A stretch of 31,245 bases of DNA from a virus. Within the stretch, counting starts at the first letter, position 1. Every line of letters begins with the position of its first letter. The DNA lies in the IMG/VR virus record IMGVR_UViG_3300033141_004299, positions 1 through 31,245 of that record. One strand, written 5' to 3'. The notes beneath the pieces are model-generated. The model worked only from the letters and a program-made list of their open reading frames with translations. It was not told the origin of the DNA and did no database searches. Of the stretch, positions 1-7,636 are shown in pieces. A program made the translations under genes and the position numbers.

Positions 1-951
1 GAATTGAATAAGAGTGATTTGACCATTCGTCAGGGTTCAAATGAGATGCTGTTCAAAAGTCTTGACGAAGCTCAGAAGATAAGGTCTTATGAATCTAATT
101 ATATTTGGGCAGAAGAACCATCGGAGAGTAGCTATAGGGATTTTACTCACATGAGATTGAGTTTGAAACGAAAGACGGATACGATGAATCAGATGTTTCT
201 CTCATTTAATCCGATTTCCAAATTACACTGGTTGCATAAAGAGTTTGTAGAGTTATTCAACTCCGAAACCACAGCAATAATGCACTCTACATATAAAGAC
301 AACCCATTTTTACCAGAAGAAAACATCAGAGACTTGCTTGACCTTGAACAGAAAGATTATACATACTATAGAATTTATACATTAGGAGAATGGGGTGTGC
401 TTGAAAATGTCATTTATAACAATTACGAAATCATAGACATTAACAAGTGGCCTGACAGTTTTGATGAAGTGATATATGGATTGGACTTTGGTTTTAATAG
501 TCCATCGGCATTAATAGAGATTGGGTTTAAAGATGGTGTTCCGTATGAAAGAGAATTAATTTATAAAACAAAGCTTACCAATAAGGATTTGATAAGAGAG
601 ATGGATGCGTTGAGAATAGATAAAACTTGTTATATGTTTGCTGATAGTTCTGAACCATCACGAATAGAGGAAATATCGGATGCGGGATACAATATACATC
701 CGTGTAAAAAAGGAAGGGATTCAGTAAAAATGGGCATTGACCACGTGAGGTCAGAGAAATGTTTCATTCTCAATACGAGTGTAAATTTGATTAGAGAAAA
801 ACAAGGATACAAGTACAAAGAGGATAAAGATGGAAACGTATTTGATGAGCCTGTGAAATTTAGAGACCATTTGATGGATGCAGAAAGGATGGCTCGGTGG
901 ACATATCATGAGGAATTTACTGGTGTGAGCGAGGGTGTGGTGACGTGTTAA
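1..951 (+). CDS. Phage terminase large subunit, PBSX type (5' partial)
   Basis: ATPase/nuclease motor that packages DNA into the prohead. The frame is open to the first base, so the N-terminal ATPase part with Walker A lies outside the window; a TTG at base 4 is probably not the true start. Visible are a Walker B-like YIWAEEPSE about 35 codons in, and a C-terminal RNase H-like nuclease domain with the PBSX-family signature GLDFGFNSPSA (Asp about codon 162), then ADSSEPSRIEEI and a final acidic DHLMDAERMARW. These match the Terminase_3/Terminase_3C families. The portal gene follows closely, as expected. No small terminase subunit is visible; it would lie upstream. The family call is firm; only the 5' boundary is unknown. 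Confidence 0.93.
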   Translation, partial: ELNKSDLTIRQGSNEMLFKSLDEAQKIRSYESNYIWAEEPSESSYRDFTHMRLSLKRKTDTMNQMFLSFNPISKLHWLHKEFVELFNSETTAIMHSTYKDNPFLPEENIRDLLDLEQKDYTYYRIYTLGEWGVLENVIYNNYEIIDINKWPDSFDEVIYGLDFGFNSPSALIEIGFKDGVPYERELIYKTKLTNKDLIREMDALRIDKTCYMFADSSEPSRIEEISDAGYNIHPCKKGRDSVKMGIDHVRSEKCFILNTSVNLIREKQGYKYKEDKDGNVFDEPVKFRDHLMDAERMARWTYHEEFTGVSEGVVTC

Positions 952-964
952 TTTTTGGGATGTC

Positions 965-1147
965 ATGATGATTAAGATTTATGGAAAGAATGCCAAGTGG
1001 ATTGGCGAGATTACGACACTTAACATAATGGTTGTTGGTTCCACAGAGGAAGAAGCAATTTATAAATTGTGTCATGTGCTGGAGCATTTTTTGATTGAAA
1101 GTTATCGTAAAGGCAAACTCAGGGCAATATTAGATGACCAAAGATAA
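965..1147 (+). CDS. Small hypothetical protein (60 aa)
   Basis: A 60-residue protein between terminase and portal, starting 14 bases after the terminase stop at ATG-ATG. I do not recognise it with certainty. The middle, VVGSTEEEAIYKLCHVLEHF, vaguely resembles the beta-strand/helix of HicB-like antitoxin N-termini (a strand, then a TxEEA-type helix), but there is no partner toxin and no DNA-binding domain, so this is only a fold-level guess. The upstream ribosome binding site is weak. Same-strand position in the packaging operon supports it being a real gene. Confidence 0.6.
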   Translation: MMIKIYGKNAKWIGEITTLNIMVVGSTEEEAIYKLCHVLEHFLIESYRKGKLRAILDDQR

Positions 1148-1211
1148 ATCAGAAATAAGATTGAAGTTACAAAAGTGTGATTTTTAAAGAAAGATTAAAA
1201 AAGGAATGACC

Positions 1212-2672
1212 ATGAATTTGTTTAGGAAAAGCAAAGAAGAACCAAAGGAGCCGTTTTATGGAGGAGGAGTTACAATTTCCAGCGCTCGATTTAAATCTCC
1301 GTTAAGTCAGGTTATTGCGAAGGCGGAGGAATCAGTCAAAAAAGGCTCGAAGCAAGTCACTGTGTCTATAAAAAAATGGGTTGATATAGAACAGCTTGCG
1401 GCGCATCCGTATAATCCTGATTATTTTTATGAGTTATACGAATCGTGTGAGCCGTTTGCCGCTACGGTTGACCAGATAGCTGTAGACACCGCCGGATTGG
1501 GATGGAAACTCACACTCAAAGAGGGTAAAAAGGAAAGTCAGGACGAAAAGAATAAAATAGAGGCGTTTTTGAGGCATCCTGGCGGAGATAGGACGCTGAG
1601 AGATATATTAAACACATTGATTCGAGATTGGGGAATAACTGGCAGGGCGGCAATTGAGGTTGTGAGGAACGCTAAAGGAGAGGTTGCTGAAATATATCCT
1701 GTAAGACCTGCGACTCTTTGGATTCATAAAGACAGGGAGAAGTATTGTCAGAAGGTTGGATTAGAGAAGGTTTGGTTCAAGCGGTATGGACTTCAAAAGG
1801 ATTTTTCAGCCGAAACTGGTAAGGAAGGAAAATTCAATGAGAAAGATAGAGCAAATGAGATTATCATGTTTGAAACAAAATTTGGAAAGAATCCTTATTA
1901 TGGAATACCTAACATCTTACCAGCTTTGCTTGCTGCGGTATGTTTGAGGGAGATAAGAAGTTTTAATTTGTCCTTTTTTGCCAATTATACCGTGCCTGCT
2001 ATGGCAGTGGTATTGACTGGGAGATGGAAAGAGGGCACAGCAAAAGCCATAACACAATTCCTTGATGAGAAGATAAAAGGCAGTGAAAGTGCTAACAAGA
2101 CCATTGTTCTTGAAGTGCCAAAGGAAGGAGGTGCCAAGTTTGAGCCTCTTACGAAGTTTGAAAAGGAAGCATCATTTATAAAGTATGAGCAAGGTCTTGA
2201 AGATAGCATTTTAATGGTTTATTCAATGCCTCCTTATAGAATTGGTAAACAAGTGGTTGGAAGGCTTGGTGGAACGAACATAAGAGAAGCGACAGAGATT
2301 TATAAAAATTCTGTGATTGAACCGTTGCAAGAAAAACTTGAGAACATCATCAACTTTATGATTATTGAGAAAGGTCTTAACTGTGAATGTTATGAATTTA
2401 AGTTTAACAATCTTGATACAAGGGATTTGACTGATGAGATAGAGAGAGCGGTGAAAGAGATTGAGCATGGAGTGAAGACACCGAATCAGGTCAGGTCAGA
2501 AGTTTATGGATTGGAAGGGTACAGCGGTGGTGACAAGTATTACATAGGTCAGAGCCTCATTGAAGTTGGAGAAGCAGAAGTTACAAAGCAAGATGAAGAT
2601 GACATGGAATTGATTGATGAGGTGGTGAGGTTGAGGAAGGAGATAGAGAAATCAAAAGGAGATGAAAGTTGA
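1212..2672 (+). CDS. Phage portal protein
   Basis: Forms the dodecameric portal ring at the head vertex through which DNA passes. About 486 residues, a usual portal length. Features of the HK97/PBSX portal superfamily include an early region FAATVDQIAVDTAGLGWKL, a turn FGKNPYYGIPNILPALLA followed by a helix, and YSMPPYRIGKQVVGRLGGTN before the helical C-terminal part (around residues 335-355). The C-terminus is charged and coiled. Start choice: an ATG at 1206 directly abuts AAGGA and so cannot use it, whereas the ATG at 1212 lies 6 bases after AAGGA (1201-1205). Lies directly downstream of the terminase, as in most tailed phages. Confidence 0.92.
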   Translation: MNLFRKSKEEPKEPFYGGGVTISSARFKSPLSQVIAKAEESVKKGSKQVTVSIKKWVDIEQLAAHPYNPDYFYELYESCEPFAATVDQIAVDTAGLGWKLTLKEGKKESQDEKNKIEAFLRHPGGDRTLRDILNTLIRDWGITGRAAIEVVRNAKGEVAEIYPVRPATLWIHKDREKYCQKVGLEKVWFKRYGLQKDFSAETGKEGKFNEKDRANEIIMFETKFGKNPYYGIPNILPALLAAVCLREIRSFNLSFFANYTVPAMAVVLTGRWKEGTAKAITQFLDEKIKGSESANKTIVLEVPKEGGAKFEPLTKFEKEASFIKYEQGLEDSILMVYSMPPYRIGKQVVGRLGGTNIREATEIYKNSVIEPLQEKLENIINFMIIEKGLNCECYEFKFNNLDTRDLTDEIERAVKEIEHGVKTPNQVRSEVYGLEGYSGGDKYYIGQSLIEVGEAEVTKQDEDDMELIDEVVRLRKEIEKSKGDES

Positions 2673-2980
2673 GTAATTTAGTTTGCGTCTTGTTGATACT
2701 GATATCGTATATAATTAATGCCTTTTGTGATGCCATAGACCATGCCAAAGGAGCAAGTGAATTAAAGACGCTATGGCATTTGTCTAAAGCTATATCGTAT
2801 GGAATTTTAATTAGTGTAATTTTATTTCAAATGGATGTGGGGTGGAAGGTTTGGGCTCTCGTATGGTTAGCTCTCTGGATTTATTGGGAGCTTTTTTATA
2901 GAATATTTATAAAGCTTGAAGCATATCGTTTGGATGACAAATTTGACATATCACTTTTGAGAAAGATTTGGAGATATTAA
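2669..2980 (+). CDS. Small membrane protein, holin-like region
   Basis: A 103-residue hydrophobic protein starting at TTG 2669, overlapping the portal stop codon, with AAAAGGAG about 7 bases upstream. It has an N-terminal hydrophobic segment (SNLVCVLLILISYIINAF) and two more (around residues 43-56 and 58-80, the latter rich in Trp), then a charged C-terminal tail. It resembles the 3-TM phage membrane proteins encoded near lysis genes, but no family-specific motif is seen. The neighbouring DUF5675 and holin-like genes suggest an inner-membrane role in lysis. Function not established. Confidence 0.7.
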   Translation: MSNLVCVLLILISYIINAFCDAIDHAKGASELKTLWHLSKAISYGILISVILFQMDVGWKVWALVWLALWIYWELFYRIFIKLEAYRLDDKFDISLLRKIWRY

Positions 2981-3439
2981 GTGAATGCATTGTTATTTCG
3001 AAACGAACAGAGCAAATATGGGACGTTTGGAGAATTGTATTTAGAAGGAATGGGCAGGTTTTGTTATACCGCAGAGCCTCCATGGAGAAACAATAAGCCG
3101 AATCTATCTTGCATTCCCGAAGGTGATTATAAAGTTGTGATGCGGTTTTCTCCCAAATATGGATGGGTGTATTGGATCACAGATGTGGTTGATAGGACTT
3201 GGATATTAATTCATCCAGGCAATTATGCTGGGGATAGGAAATTAGATTTGAAGACTCACACTTATGGTTGTTTGTTATTAGGTAGAAAGATAGGCTGGTT
3301 GGGAAGGCAAAAGGCAGTTCTTGTTTCACGGGCTACAGTCTTGCGATTTAATAGTTTAATGAATAGACAACCGTTTAGGTTGAGAATCATCAATATGTAT
3401 AAATATGTTGATATTCATAGAGATGAAACATTAGATTGA
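2981..3439 (+). CDS. DUF5675 family protein, possibly cell-wall active
   Basis: 152 residues, GTG start immediately after the previous stop, with TTGGAG 7 bases upstream. It matches the DUF5675 pattern as I know it: KYGTFGELYLEG, an aromatic CYTAEPPWRNN, SCIPEGDYKVV, then ILIHPGNYAGDR and, about 20 residues on, HTYGCLLLGRKIG. The IHPGN...GCLLLG arrangement recalls the His/Cys core of L,D-transpeptidase-type (YkuD) domains, in which a HG motif is followed by SHGC. A peptidoglycan-related role is therefore an inference, helped by the adjacent membrane and holin-like genes. The C-terminal about 35 residues lie beyond the conserved core. Confidence 0.8.
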   Translation: MNALLFRNEQSKYGTFGELYLEGMGRFCYTAEPPWRNNKPNLSCIPEGDYKVVMRFSPKYGWVYWITDVVDRTWILIHPGNYAGDRKLDLKTHTYGCLLLGRKIGWLGRQKAVLVSRATVLRFNSLMNRQPFRLRIINMYKYVDIHRDETLD

Positions 3440-3482
3440 GGATTATCAATATAGAAAAACAGTTAATCTTGGGAAGAAAGAG

Positions 3483-3803
3483 ATGAAAAATGTTGATGAA
3501 ATAATTGAGGAGTTGGACGATTATGTTGTGCATTTCCTTTCATTGGACATTGAAAATCAGCCTGTTCAAGTTAGAGTTATAATGACAGATTTTATTGACA
3601 GGTTAAGAAAAGCGCGATTGGCGGATAAGGGATTAGAAGACAAGGCGGAGTTGTTGGGAAAGGATGCTTATGAAAGGTTTGCTTCGGCATTTGATTGTGA
3701 TACTCATAAAGGGATTCCTGTTTCATGGAAAGGGGTTCCAGAGAGGAATAAGAAGTTAATGATAGCAGTGTGTAAGGAGATTTTGAGAGGGGGGTTATTA
3801 TGA
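3483..3803 (+). CDS. Hypothetical protein (106 aa)
   Basis: A soluble, mostly helical 106-residue protein preceded by GGGAAGAAAGAG. I do not recognise it. The N-terminal half (MKNVDEIIEELDDYVVHFL) is acidic and helical; the C-terminal half contains WKGVPERNKKLMIAVCKEIL. It has no membrane segment or cysteine cluster. Its stop overlaps the start of the downstream holin-like gene (TTATTATGA), which implies translational coupling and that it belongs to the small-gene block between portal and MuF. Confidence 0.65.
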   Translation: MKNVDEIIEELDDYVVHFLSLDIENQPVQVRVIMTDFIDRLRKARLADKGLEDKAELLGKDAYERFASAFDCDTHKGIPVSWKGVPERNKKLMIAVCKEILRGGLL

Positions 3804-4399
3804 TGGATGTTATGAGTTCTTTGGGAGCTATTTTTTCTGGAGGGTTGACTGGAGTCATAGGGAGTGCTGTATCTGGGTTTTTTGAAATTAAAAAGGCAAG
3901 GCTTTTATATGACCACGAAAAGAACAAGTTTGTTCATGAGGAGAAACTTGAAGAGCTTGCTATGGATGCTATGAAGATGGAGTGGGAAGGCAAAGCCAAA
4001 GTTGCTGAGATAGAAGCTGAAGCTGAAAAAGAGAAAGTTGCTGGAGAAGCGTTTGATACGTCTCTTAAATCGGACAGAGCGACATATTCAAAAGGTCTTG
4101 ACTTTGCGAAAACTAAAGGCGGTTGGTTATATGCGGGAGCAATGGTATTTGTTGATTTTTTGAGAGGAACGTTGAGGCCTGCAGTTACTTATTATTTAGT
4201 AATTTTAATCTCACTAATGTATTTCAATTTTATGAGAGAAATAGATACAATCAAAATTACAAACCCTGAGATGGTTGCTGAGTACCTTGATAAGGTTGTT
4301 TTAGTAATTTTATACGTTTCGACTTCTGTAGTGTTGTGGTGGTTTGGTTCTCGTCAATCATCCAAATTGACAGATAAGATTTTAAATGGAAAGAAATGA
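3800..4399 (+). CDS. Putative holin / 3-TM phage membrane protein
   Basis: 199 residues. An N-terminal Gly/Ser-rich amphipathic segment (about residues 5-27) is followed by a long charged helix rich in Glu/Lys/Ala (about 30-95) and then three hydrophobic segments: WLYAGAMVFVDFLRG, AVTYYLVILISLMYFNF and VVLVILYVSTSVVLWWFGSR. The LRPAVTYY and terminal WWFGSRQSS signatures are those of the GTA_holin_3TM-like family (known from gene transfer agents and phages). The GAGAGGGGGG upstream is a strong ribosome binding site. It probably acts in the inner membrane during lysis; a structural membrane role cannot be excluded. Confidence 0.75.
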   Translation: MMDVMSSLGAIFSGGLTGVIGSAVSGFFEIKKARLLYDHEKNKFVHEEKLEELAMDAMKMEWEGKAKVAEIEAEAEKEKVAGEAFDTSLKSDRATYSKGLDFAKTKGGWLYAGAMVFVDFLRGTLRPAVTYYLVILISLMYFNFMREIDTIKITNPEMVAEYLDKVVLVILYVSTSVVLWWFGSRQSSKLTDKILNGKK

Positions 4400-4413
4400 C
4401 AAGGAGGTGAATT

Positions 4414-4677
4414 ATGGAGTCAATGATTTCTCTGCCGGAGACTGTTTCGGTGGTAGTTGGAGTGTTTATGCCAATTCTTATTCAGTGGATTAAGAGGAAG
4501 GTAAAAGCCAAACAAATTCGGTTTTTGATTGCTTTGGTTTTATGTGGGTTGACTGGCACGGTTGCGGCGCTTGTTGCTGGGGCTGAATGTTCTTGGGCAA
4601 ATGTGGTTGAATTTACGACCATTGCCTTTGGCATGAGTCAGATTGTCTATAATGCGGTAAAGAGCTTGTTTGTTTGA
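4414..4677 (+). CDS. Small holin-like membrane protein (87 aa)
   Basis: Starts at ATG 4414 after a near-consensus AAGGAGGTG. It has two hydrophobic stretches, SVVVGVFMPILIQWI (about residues 11-26) and a longer one around residues 37-56 (FLIALVLCGLTGTVAALVAG), separated by the basic RKVKAKQIR; the C-terminus is another mildly hydrophobic helix. Size and topology fit class II/III holins, and it directly follows the GTA_holin-like gene. Two successive holin-like genes could form a holin/antiholin pair, which is an inference from position only. Confidence 0.68.
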   Translation: MESMISLPETVSVVVGVFMPILIQWIKRKVKAKQIRFLIALVLCGLTGTVAALVAGAECSWANVVEFTTIAFGMSQIVYNAVKSLFV

Positions 4678-4688
4678 AGGGGGAGCAG

Positions 4689-4738
4689 TTTTTAAAGCAT
4701 TCCAATCCTCTTTTTACTAAGGATTGGAATGCTAAAAA
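4689..4738 (+). repeat. Long perfect hairpin between two membrane-protein genes
   Basis: A perfect 14-bp inverted repeat, AGCATTCCAATCCT (4696-4709) and AGGATTGGAATGCT (4720-4733), with a 10-base loop. Beyond a 2-base bulge, TTTTT (4689-4693) can pair with AAAAA (4734-4738), giving about 19 bp in all. On the + strand it is followed by A residues and not T, so it is not a canonical rho-independent terminator for the reading direction of the operon. It may stabilise or process the mRNA, or be a protein-binding site. Confidence 0.6.
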
Positions 4739-4765
4739 ATGAAATAAAGGGGGTAAAACATTCTT

Positions 4766-5092
4766 ATGTTTGGACTGAGTTATACTGAGGTAGTTTTACT
4801 TGGCTTCTTGTTCACTGTATTTATGGTTGTGATTTCAACCGTTGCCTCTTACGTTGGCACAAGGGTAGGCACTCGGAAAGATATTGCTTCCCATGAATCA
4901 AGGTTGAATAAGGCGGAAAGAGAGATTGAGGATTGTGTAGATGAGAAGCATTGTGATGAGAGGAGGGATGTGCTTAGCAGGAACATTGAGCGGGTGGAGA
5001 ATGCTATAGCGGAAAACACGAAAGAGCTTAGGGCTGCTTTTACTAAATTGGATGGCAAACTTGATAAATACATCTTAAATAACAAAAGGTAG
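4766..5092 (+). CDS. Membrane-anchored coiled-coil protein (108 aa)
   Basis: One N-terminal transmembrane segment (about residues 7-30, VVLLGFLFTVFMVVISTVAS) followed by a cytoplasmic or periplasmic helix with heptad character (about 40-100), including CVDEKHCDERRDVLSR. This is the architecture of phage Rz-like or hemolysin XhlA-like accessory lysis proteins, though XhlA has its TM at the C-terminus. GGGGG lies about 12 bases upstream of the ATG, rather far. The two cysteines spaced CX6C could form a disulfide or bind metal. A lysis-accessory role is an inference. Confidence 0.68.
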   Translation: MFGLSYTEVVLLGFLFTVFMVVISTVASYVGTRVGTRKDIASHESRLNKAEREIEDCVDEKHCDERRDVLSRNIERVENAIAENTKELRAAFTKLDGKLDKYILNNKR

Positions 5093-5103
5093 GTAAATCG
5101 GAG

Positions 5104-5319
5104 ATGAGGAGTACAAGTAAGGTGGAAAGTGTGTTTTGTGATATATGTGGTAAAAGACTGACTGGAGGGAGTCATTCCCACTATACTTATTATGGCAGTG
5201 AAATTTATGTTGATTTTAAGGCTGAAGTGTTTTTTAAAAGAGAGTTTCCAGGACAAAGCGAGGTTCCGGACATTTGTGAAGAATGTGCGGATAAGCTTAT
5301 GAAAAATATGAAAAGATGA
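5104..5319 (+). CDS. Small zinc-finger-like protein (71 aa)
   Basis: Two CxxC pairs, CDICGKRL near the N-terminus and CEECADKL near the C-terminus, flank a short beta-rich stretch with SHSHYTYY. They probably bind one zinc ion as a treble-clef or zinc-ribbon-like fold. No family name is recognised. Its stop overlaps the ATG of the MuF gene (ATGA), so the two are probably translated together. Small CxxC proteins are common in this window (see also 7238-7417, 11390-11452, 18372-18791 and 22427-22567). Confidence 0.68.
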   Translation: MRSTSKVESVFCDICGKRLTGGSHSHYTYYGSEIYVDFKAEVFFKREFPGQSEVPDICEECADKLMKNMKR

Positions 5320-7241
5320 ATTCTGTTTTAACAAATGGTTTTACGGAGCGAATTGATAATTTACTTTCTGAGATTATAGAGAAGGTTAATAGGAGAGAGC
5401 TGTCTCAGAGAAGGTTGCATAGGCTTGCCGATAAATGGGAAGTATTGTATCGGAAAAAGGTTGCTGAATGGTTTGAGGTTGTGCGGAAGCAAATTATAAG
5501 AGACCTTAATAAAAAGTTTATCAAAGCAGCAACCCCTTTTAAAATCACTTCCAAACTTACAGACTGGGATTTTATAGAAGCCAATGGAATTGCCACAATA
5601 AAGCCTTTGACCCTTGATATAATGAAAGAGGCTGGTGACGAGTCGTTTAAGTTGGCAGGGATTGAGGGGTCATTTGATGTTTTAAATCCCATATCTGTGG
5701 AGCTGGCAGGCAAGATTACTGCTAAGATGGTTAGGGATGTTACTAAAACGACAAAGCAGGGAATAGCAGAGGCGATTAAACAAGGAATCGTTGAAGGCAA
5801 GTCCATGCCCACGGTAGCAAGAAATATACAGCCACTGATTGGTTTGACAAGACAAGGGGTGAAAGCTGTCGGCAGTTATAAAGAATTTTTGGAAAAGAAG
5901 ATACCGCCGTTAAAAGCTTCTCAAATTGAAAAGAAAGTGAATTTTTATAGAAAGAAATTAATTGAGAAAAGGGCTGAGTTGATAGCAAGGACAGAGACGG
6001 CGAGGGCGATAAATGAGGGAACGATTGAGGGATATAGACAAGGCGGTATTAAAAGGGTTGAATGGGTGACTGCGGCTGGATGTTGTCCTGAATGTGATGC
6101 TCTTAATGGGCATAAATTTACATTAGAAGAGGCGAGTGGAATGATGCCTTTGCATCCTGCTTGTTTAATAGATGCCAAATCTCCTGTTTTTACAAGCAAA
6201 GGGTGGAGAAGGATAGTGGATATTTCGGTGGGAGAGTTGGTATTGACGCATAAGGGAAGATTTAAGAAAGTTATAGAGATTCACAGAAGCAAAAGGAAAA
6301 GTCCAGATGTAGTTAAACTGTTTTTAGGAAAGAAGCACGATTTGGAAAGAATACTGACTGTAACTGATTATCATCCGATTTTGATTGATGGTGAATGGAA
6401 ACCAGCAGAAGACGTTAGAATTGGTGATGTTGTTTCTTATCTGGCTAATAAGCGAGTAATTTCAAATCATGAAGATAATTATGAATTTGTTTCTTTAGAG
6501 GTTACAAATATTAAAAAATGGAGGATTAGGAAACCGAGGACTTTATATAATTTGTCTGTTGAGGAGGATGAAAGTTATGTTGTAAAAGGCTTTGTAGTTC
6601 ATAATTGTAGGTGTACTTGGATCAGTGTGGAAGAACCCCGTAGGATTCCTGAAGCTCCTAAATGGAAACCTATGGAAACTATGGAAGAGGCTAAAAGTTG
6701 GGCGAGAAATCAGGGATTGATTTTAGATTCTCCTTTTCCTAAAGAAGCTGCTTTAGAAGGGATTAAAAGCAGAAAAATGGATTTGATTACTCTTAACCGA
6801 ATAAATGAACAATTTTTTCAGATTCAACAAAGGATTAAGCCGGAATTGGTAAAATATTATAAGAAAGAGGGCATAAGAGTGTTTTCTGTGAATACTGGAA
6901 AATATGGTCCGCCAGGGGTTTCAATGCCTTTAAAAAAGGGTGCTATGGTCGGTATTGACCCATCAAAATCAATTTCAGTTTCCAATGCTAAAAATTTTGT
7001 TGATGCATCAAATGATGGCATTGTGAGACATGAATTAGCTCATGCTTTGGAACATGTTCTTCCTCATGAAAAAGCAGTTATGAGTGGATTATTTTCTATG
7101 GACTATTTTGCTTCAGAATATTCTAAGATTAATTTTAGAGAAAAATGGGCAGAATTTGTTACTAAAATAACAAAACCAGGGTTTAAGATTTCCTCTTTGC
7201 CAAAAAACGCACGAAAAGTTGCGAGGTATTTTTTAAAATGA
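5316..7241 (+). CDS. MuF-like minor head protein with mini-intein and HExxH C-terminal domain
   Basis: 641 residues before splicing, about 493 after. The N-terminal half is helical and leads into a phage Mu gpF/SPP1 gp7-type domain: ELIARTETARAINEGTIEGY, then VEWVTAAGCCPECDALNGH and the HPACR-C zinc motif that ends the domain. The final Cys cluster (HPxCRC) is interrupted by an intein of residues 283-430 (6162-6605), so splicing restores HPACRCTW. The C-terminal extension has VRHELAHALEH (His572, Glu573, His576) and a later Glu613 in EKWAEF, a gluzincin-like zinc metallopeptidase pattern. MuF proteins sit inside the head near the portal, and their variable C-termini can be enzymes or toxins delivered with DNA. 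Starts at ATG 5316, overlapping the previous stop. Confidence 0.9.
   Translation: MNSVLTNGFTERIDNLLSEIIEKVNRRELSQRRLHRLADKWEVLYRKKVAEWFEVVRKQIIRDLNKKFIKAATPFKITSKLTDWDFIEANGIATIKPLTLDIMKEAGDESFKLAGIEGSFDVLNPISVELAGKITAKMVRDVTKTTKQGIAEAIKQGIVEGKSMPTVARNIQPLIGLTRQGVKAVGSYKEFLEKKIPPLKASQIEKKVNFYRKKLIEKRAELIARTETARAINEGTIEGYRQGGIKRVEWVTAAGCCPECDALNGHKFTLEEASGMMPLHPACLIDAKSPVFTSKGWRRIVDISVGELVLTHKGRFKKVIEIHRSKRKSPDVVKLFLGKKHDLERILTVTDYHPILIDGEWKPAEDVRIGDVVSYLANKRVISNHEDNYEFVSLEVTNIKKWRIRKPRTLYNLSVEEDESYVVKGFVVHNCRCTWISVEEPRRIPEAPKWKPMETMEEAKSWARNQGLILDSPFPKEAALEGIKSRKMDLITLNRINEQFFQIQQRIKPELVKYYKKEGIRVFSVNTGKYGPPGVSMPLKKGAMVGIDPSKSISVSNAKNFVDASNDGIVRHELAHALEHVLPHEKAVMSGLFSMDYFASEYSKINFREKWAEFVTKITKPGFKISSLPKNARKVARYFLK
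6162..6605 (+). mobile_element. Mini-intein in the MuF-like protein
   Basis: 148-residue protein-splicing element with no homing endonuclease domain. Cys1 (CLIDAKSPVFTSKGW) starts block A; block B is TVTDYHPILI with the T-x-x-H pattern; blocks F/G end in ESYVVKGFVVHN followed by Cys+1. The boundaries are set by the extein: removal joins HPA to CRCTW, the conserved end of the MuF domain. All canonical splicing residues (Cys1, block B Thr/His, penultimate His, final Asn, Cys+1) are present, so it should be active. Confidence 0.92.
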
Positions 7242-7417
7242 TGTATGAAACGAGACAATGCTTACGATGTAGTCACATTAAAATGAATGCAAAAGTTTTT
7301 CCAATTTGTAAGGCATTTCCAAAAAGAATTCCCGATAAAATTTTGAGTGGGAATTTTGACCATACAAAACCGTATCCAGGAGACAATGGACTACGCTTTG
7401 AGGAAAGAAAAGAATAG
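7238..7417 (+). CDS. Small cysteine-containing phage protein (59 aa)
   Basis: Starts at ATG 7238, overlapping the MuF stop (ATGA). It reads CLRCSHIK at the N-terminus, then ICKAFPKRIPDKILSG, HTKPYPGDNGLRFE. This C-x-x-C ... C-x-AFP-x-x-IP ... H-x-x-x-x-PGDNG-x-x-F pattern recurs in small proteins encoded just after MuF genes in many tailed phages, as I know them. Cysteines and a His suggest metal binding. Function unknown. The overlap and pattern make it a confident real gene despite its size. Confidence 0.8.
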   Translation: MMYETRQCLRCSHIKMNAKVFPICKAFPKRIPDKILSGNFDHTKPYPGDNGLRFEERKE

Positions 7418-7636
7418 AGGAGAATAAAATAGTAACCAATGAAGAAAGAAAGAGAGATTTAAATCGTTCAGCATTTAAGCTGATAAAATTTCTTTTGAGC
7501 ACAAGGACTTGAAATTGGAGGAATGGCATTGAGTTTTCTCCTGATAGCACAATTATTGCTCTTCTATGAAATAGAAGCGACCATAGATAGGATTATCGGA
7601 AATCATTAGAAATTTAATTAAAGGAGGAATGAGAAA
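7418..7636 (+). other. Gene-poor 219-base stretch with two possible tiny ORFs
   Basis: No confident gene. There is a purine-rich leader with AGGAG at 7418-7422. A frame from 7429 to 7512 encodes 27 codons ending KFLLSTRT, but its best start would be ATA after the AGGAG, so it is doubtful. A second tiny ORF is listed separately at 7523-7609. The end of the stretch carries the strong AAGGAGG for the HTH gene at 7637. No terminator-like hairpin or promoter stands out. Confidence 0.4.
7523..7609 (+). CDS. Possible 28-aa hydrophobic peptide
   Basis: ATG 7523 sits one base after GGAGG, which is too close for efficient initiation. The peptide begins MALSFLLIAQLLLFYEIEAT and could form a single short membrane segment. 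The preceding doubtful frame stops 10 bases upstream. It may be a small membrane peptide or chance; composition alone supports it. Confidence 0.22.
   Translation: MALSFLLIAQLLLFYEIEATIDRIIGNH

Noticed and set aside
4689-4738. Classical rho-independent terminator
   Set aside because: The stem is followed by A residues on the + strand and preceded by T; the opposite strand has only a short T stretch interrupted by A.
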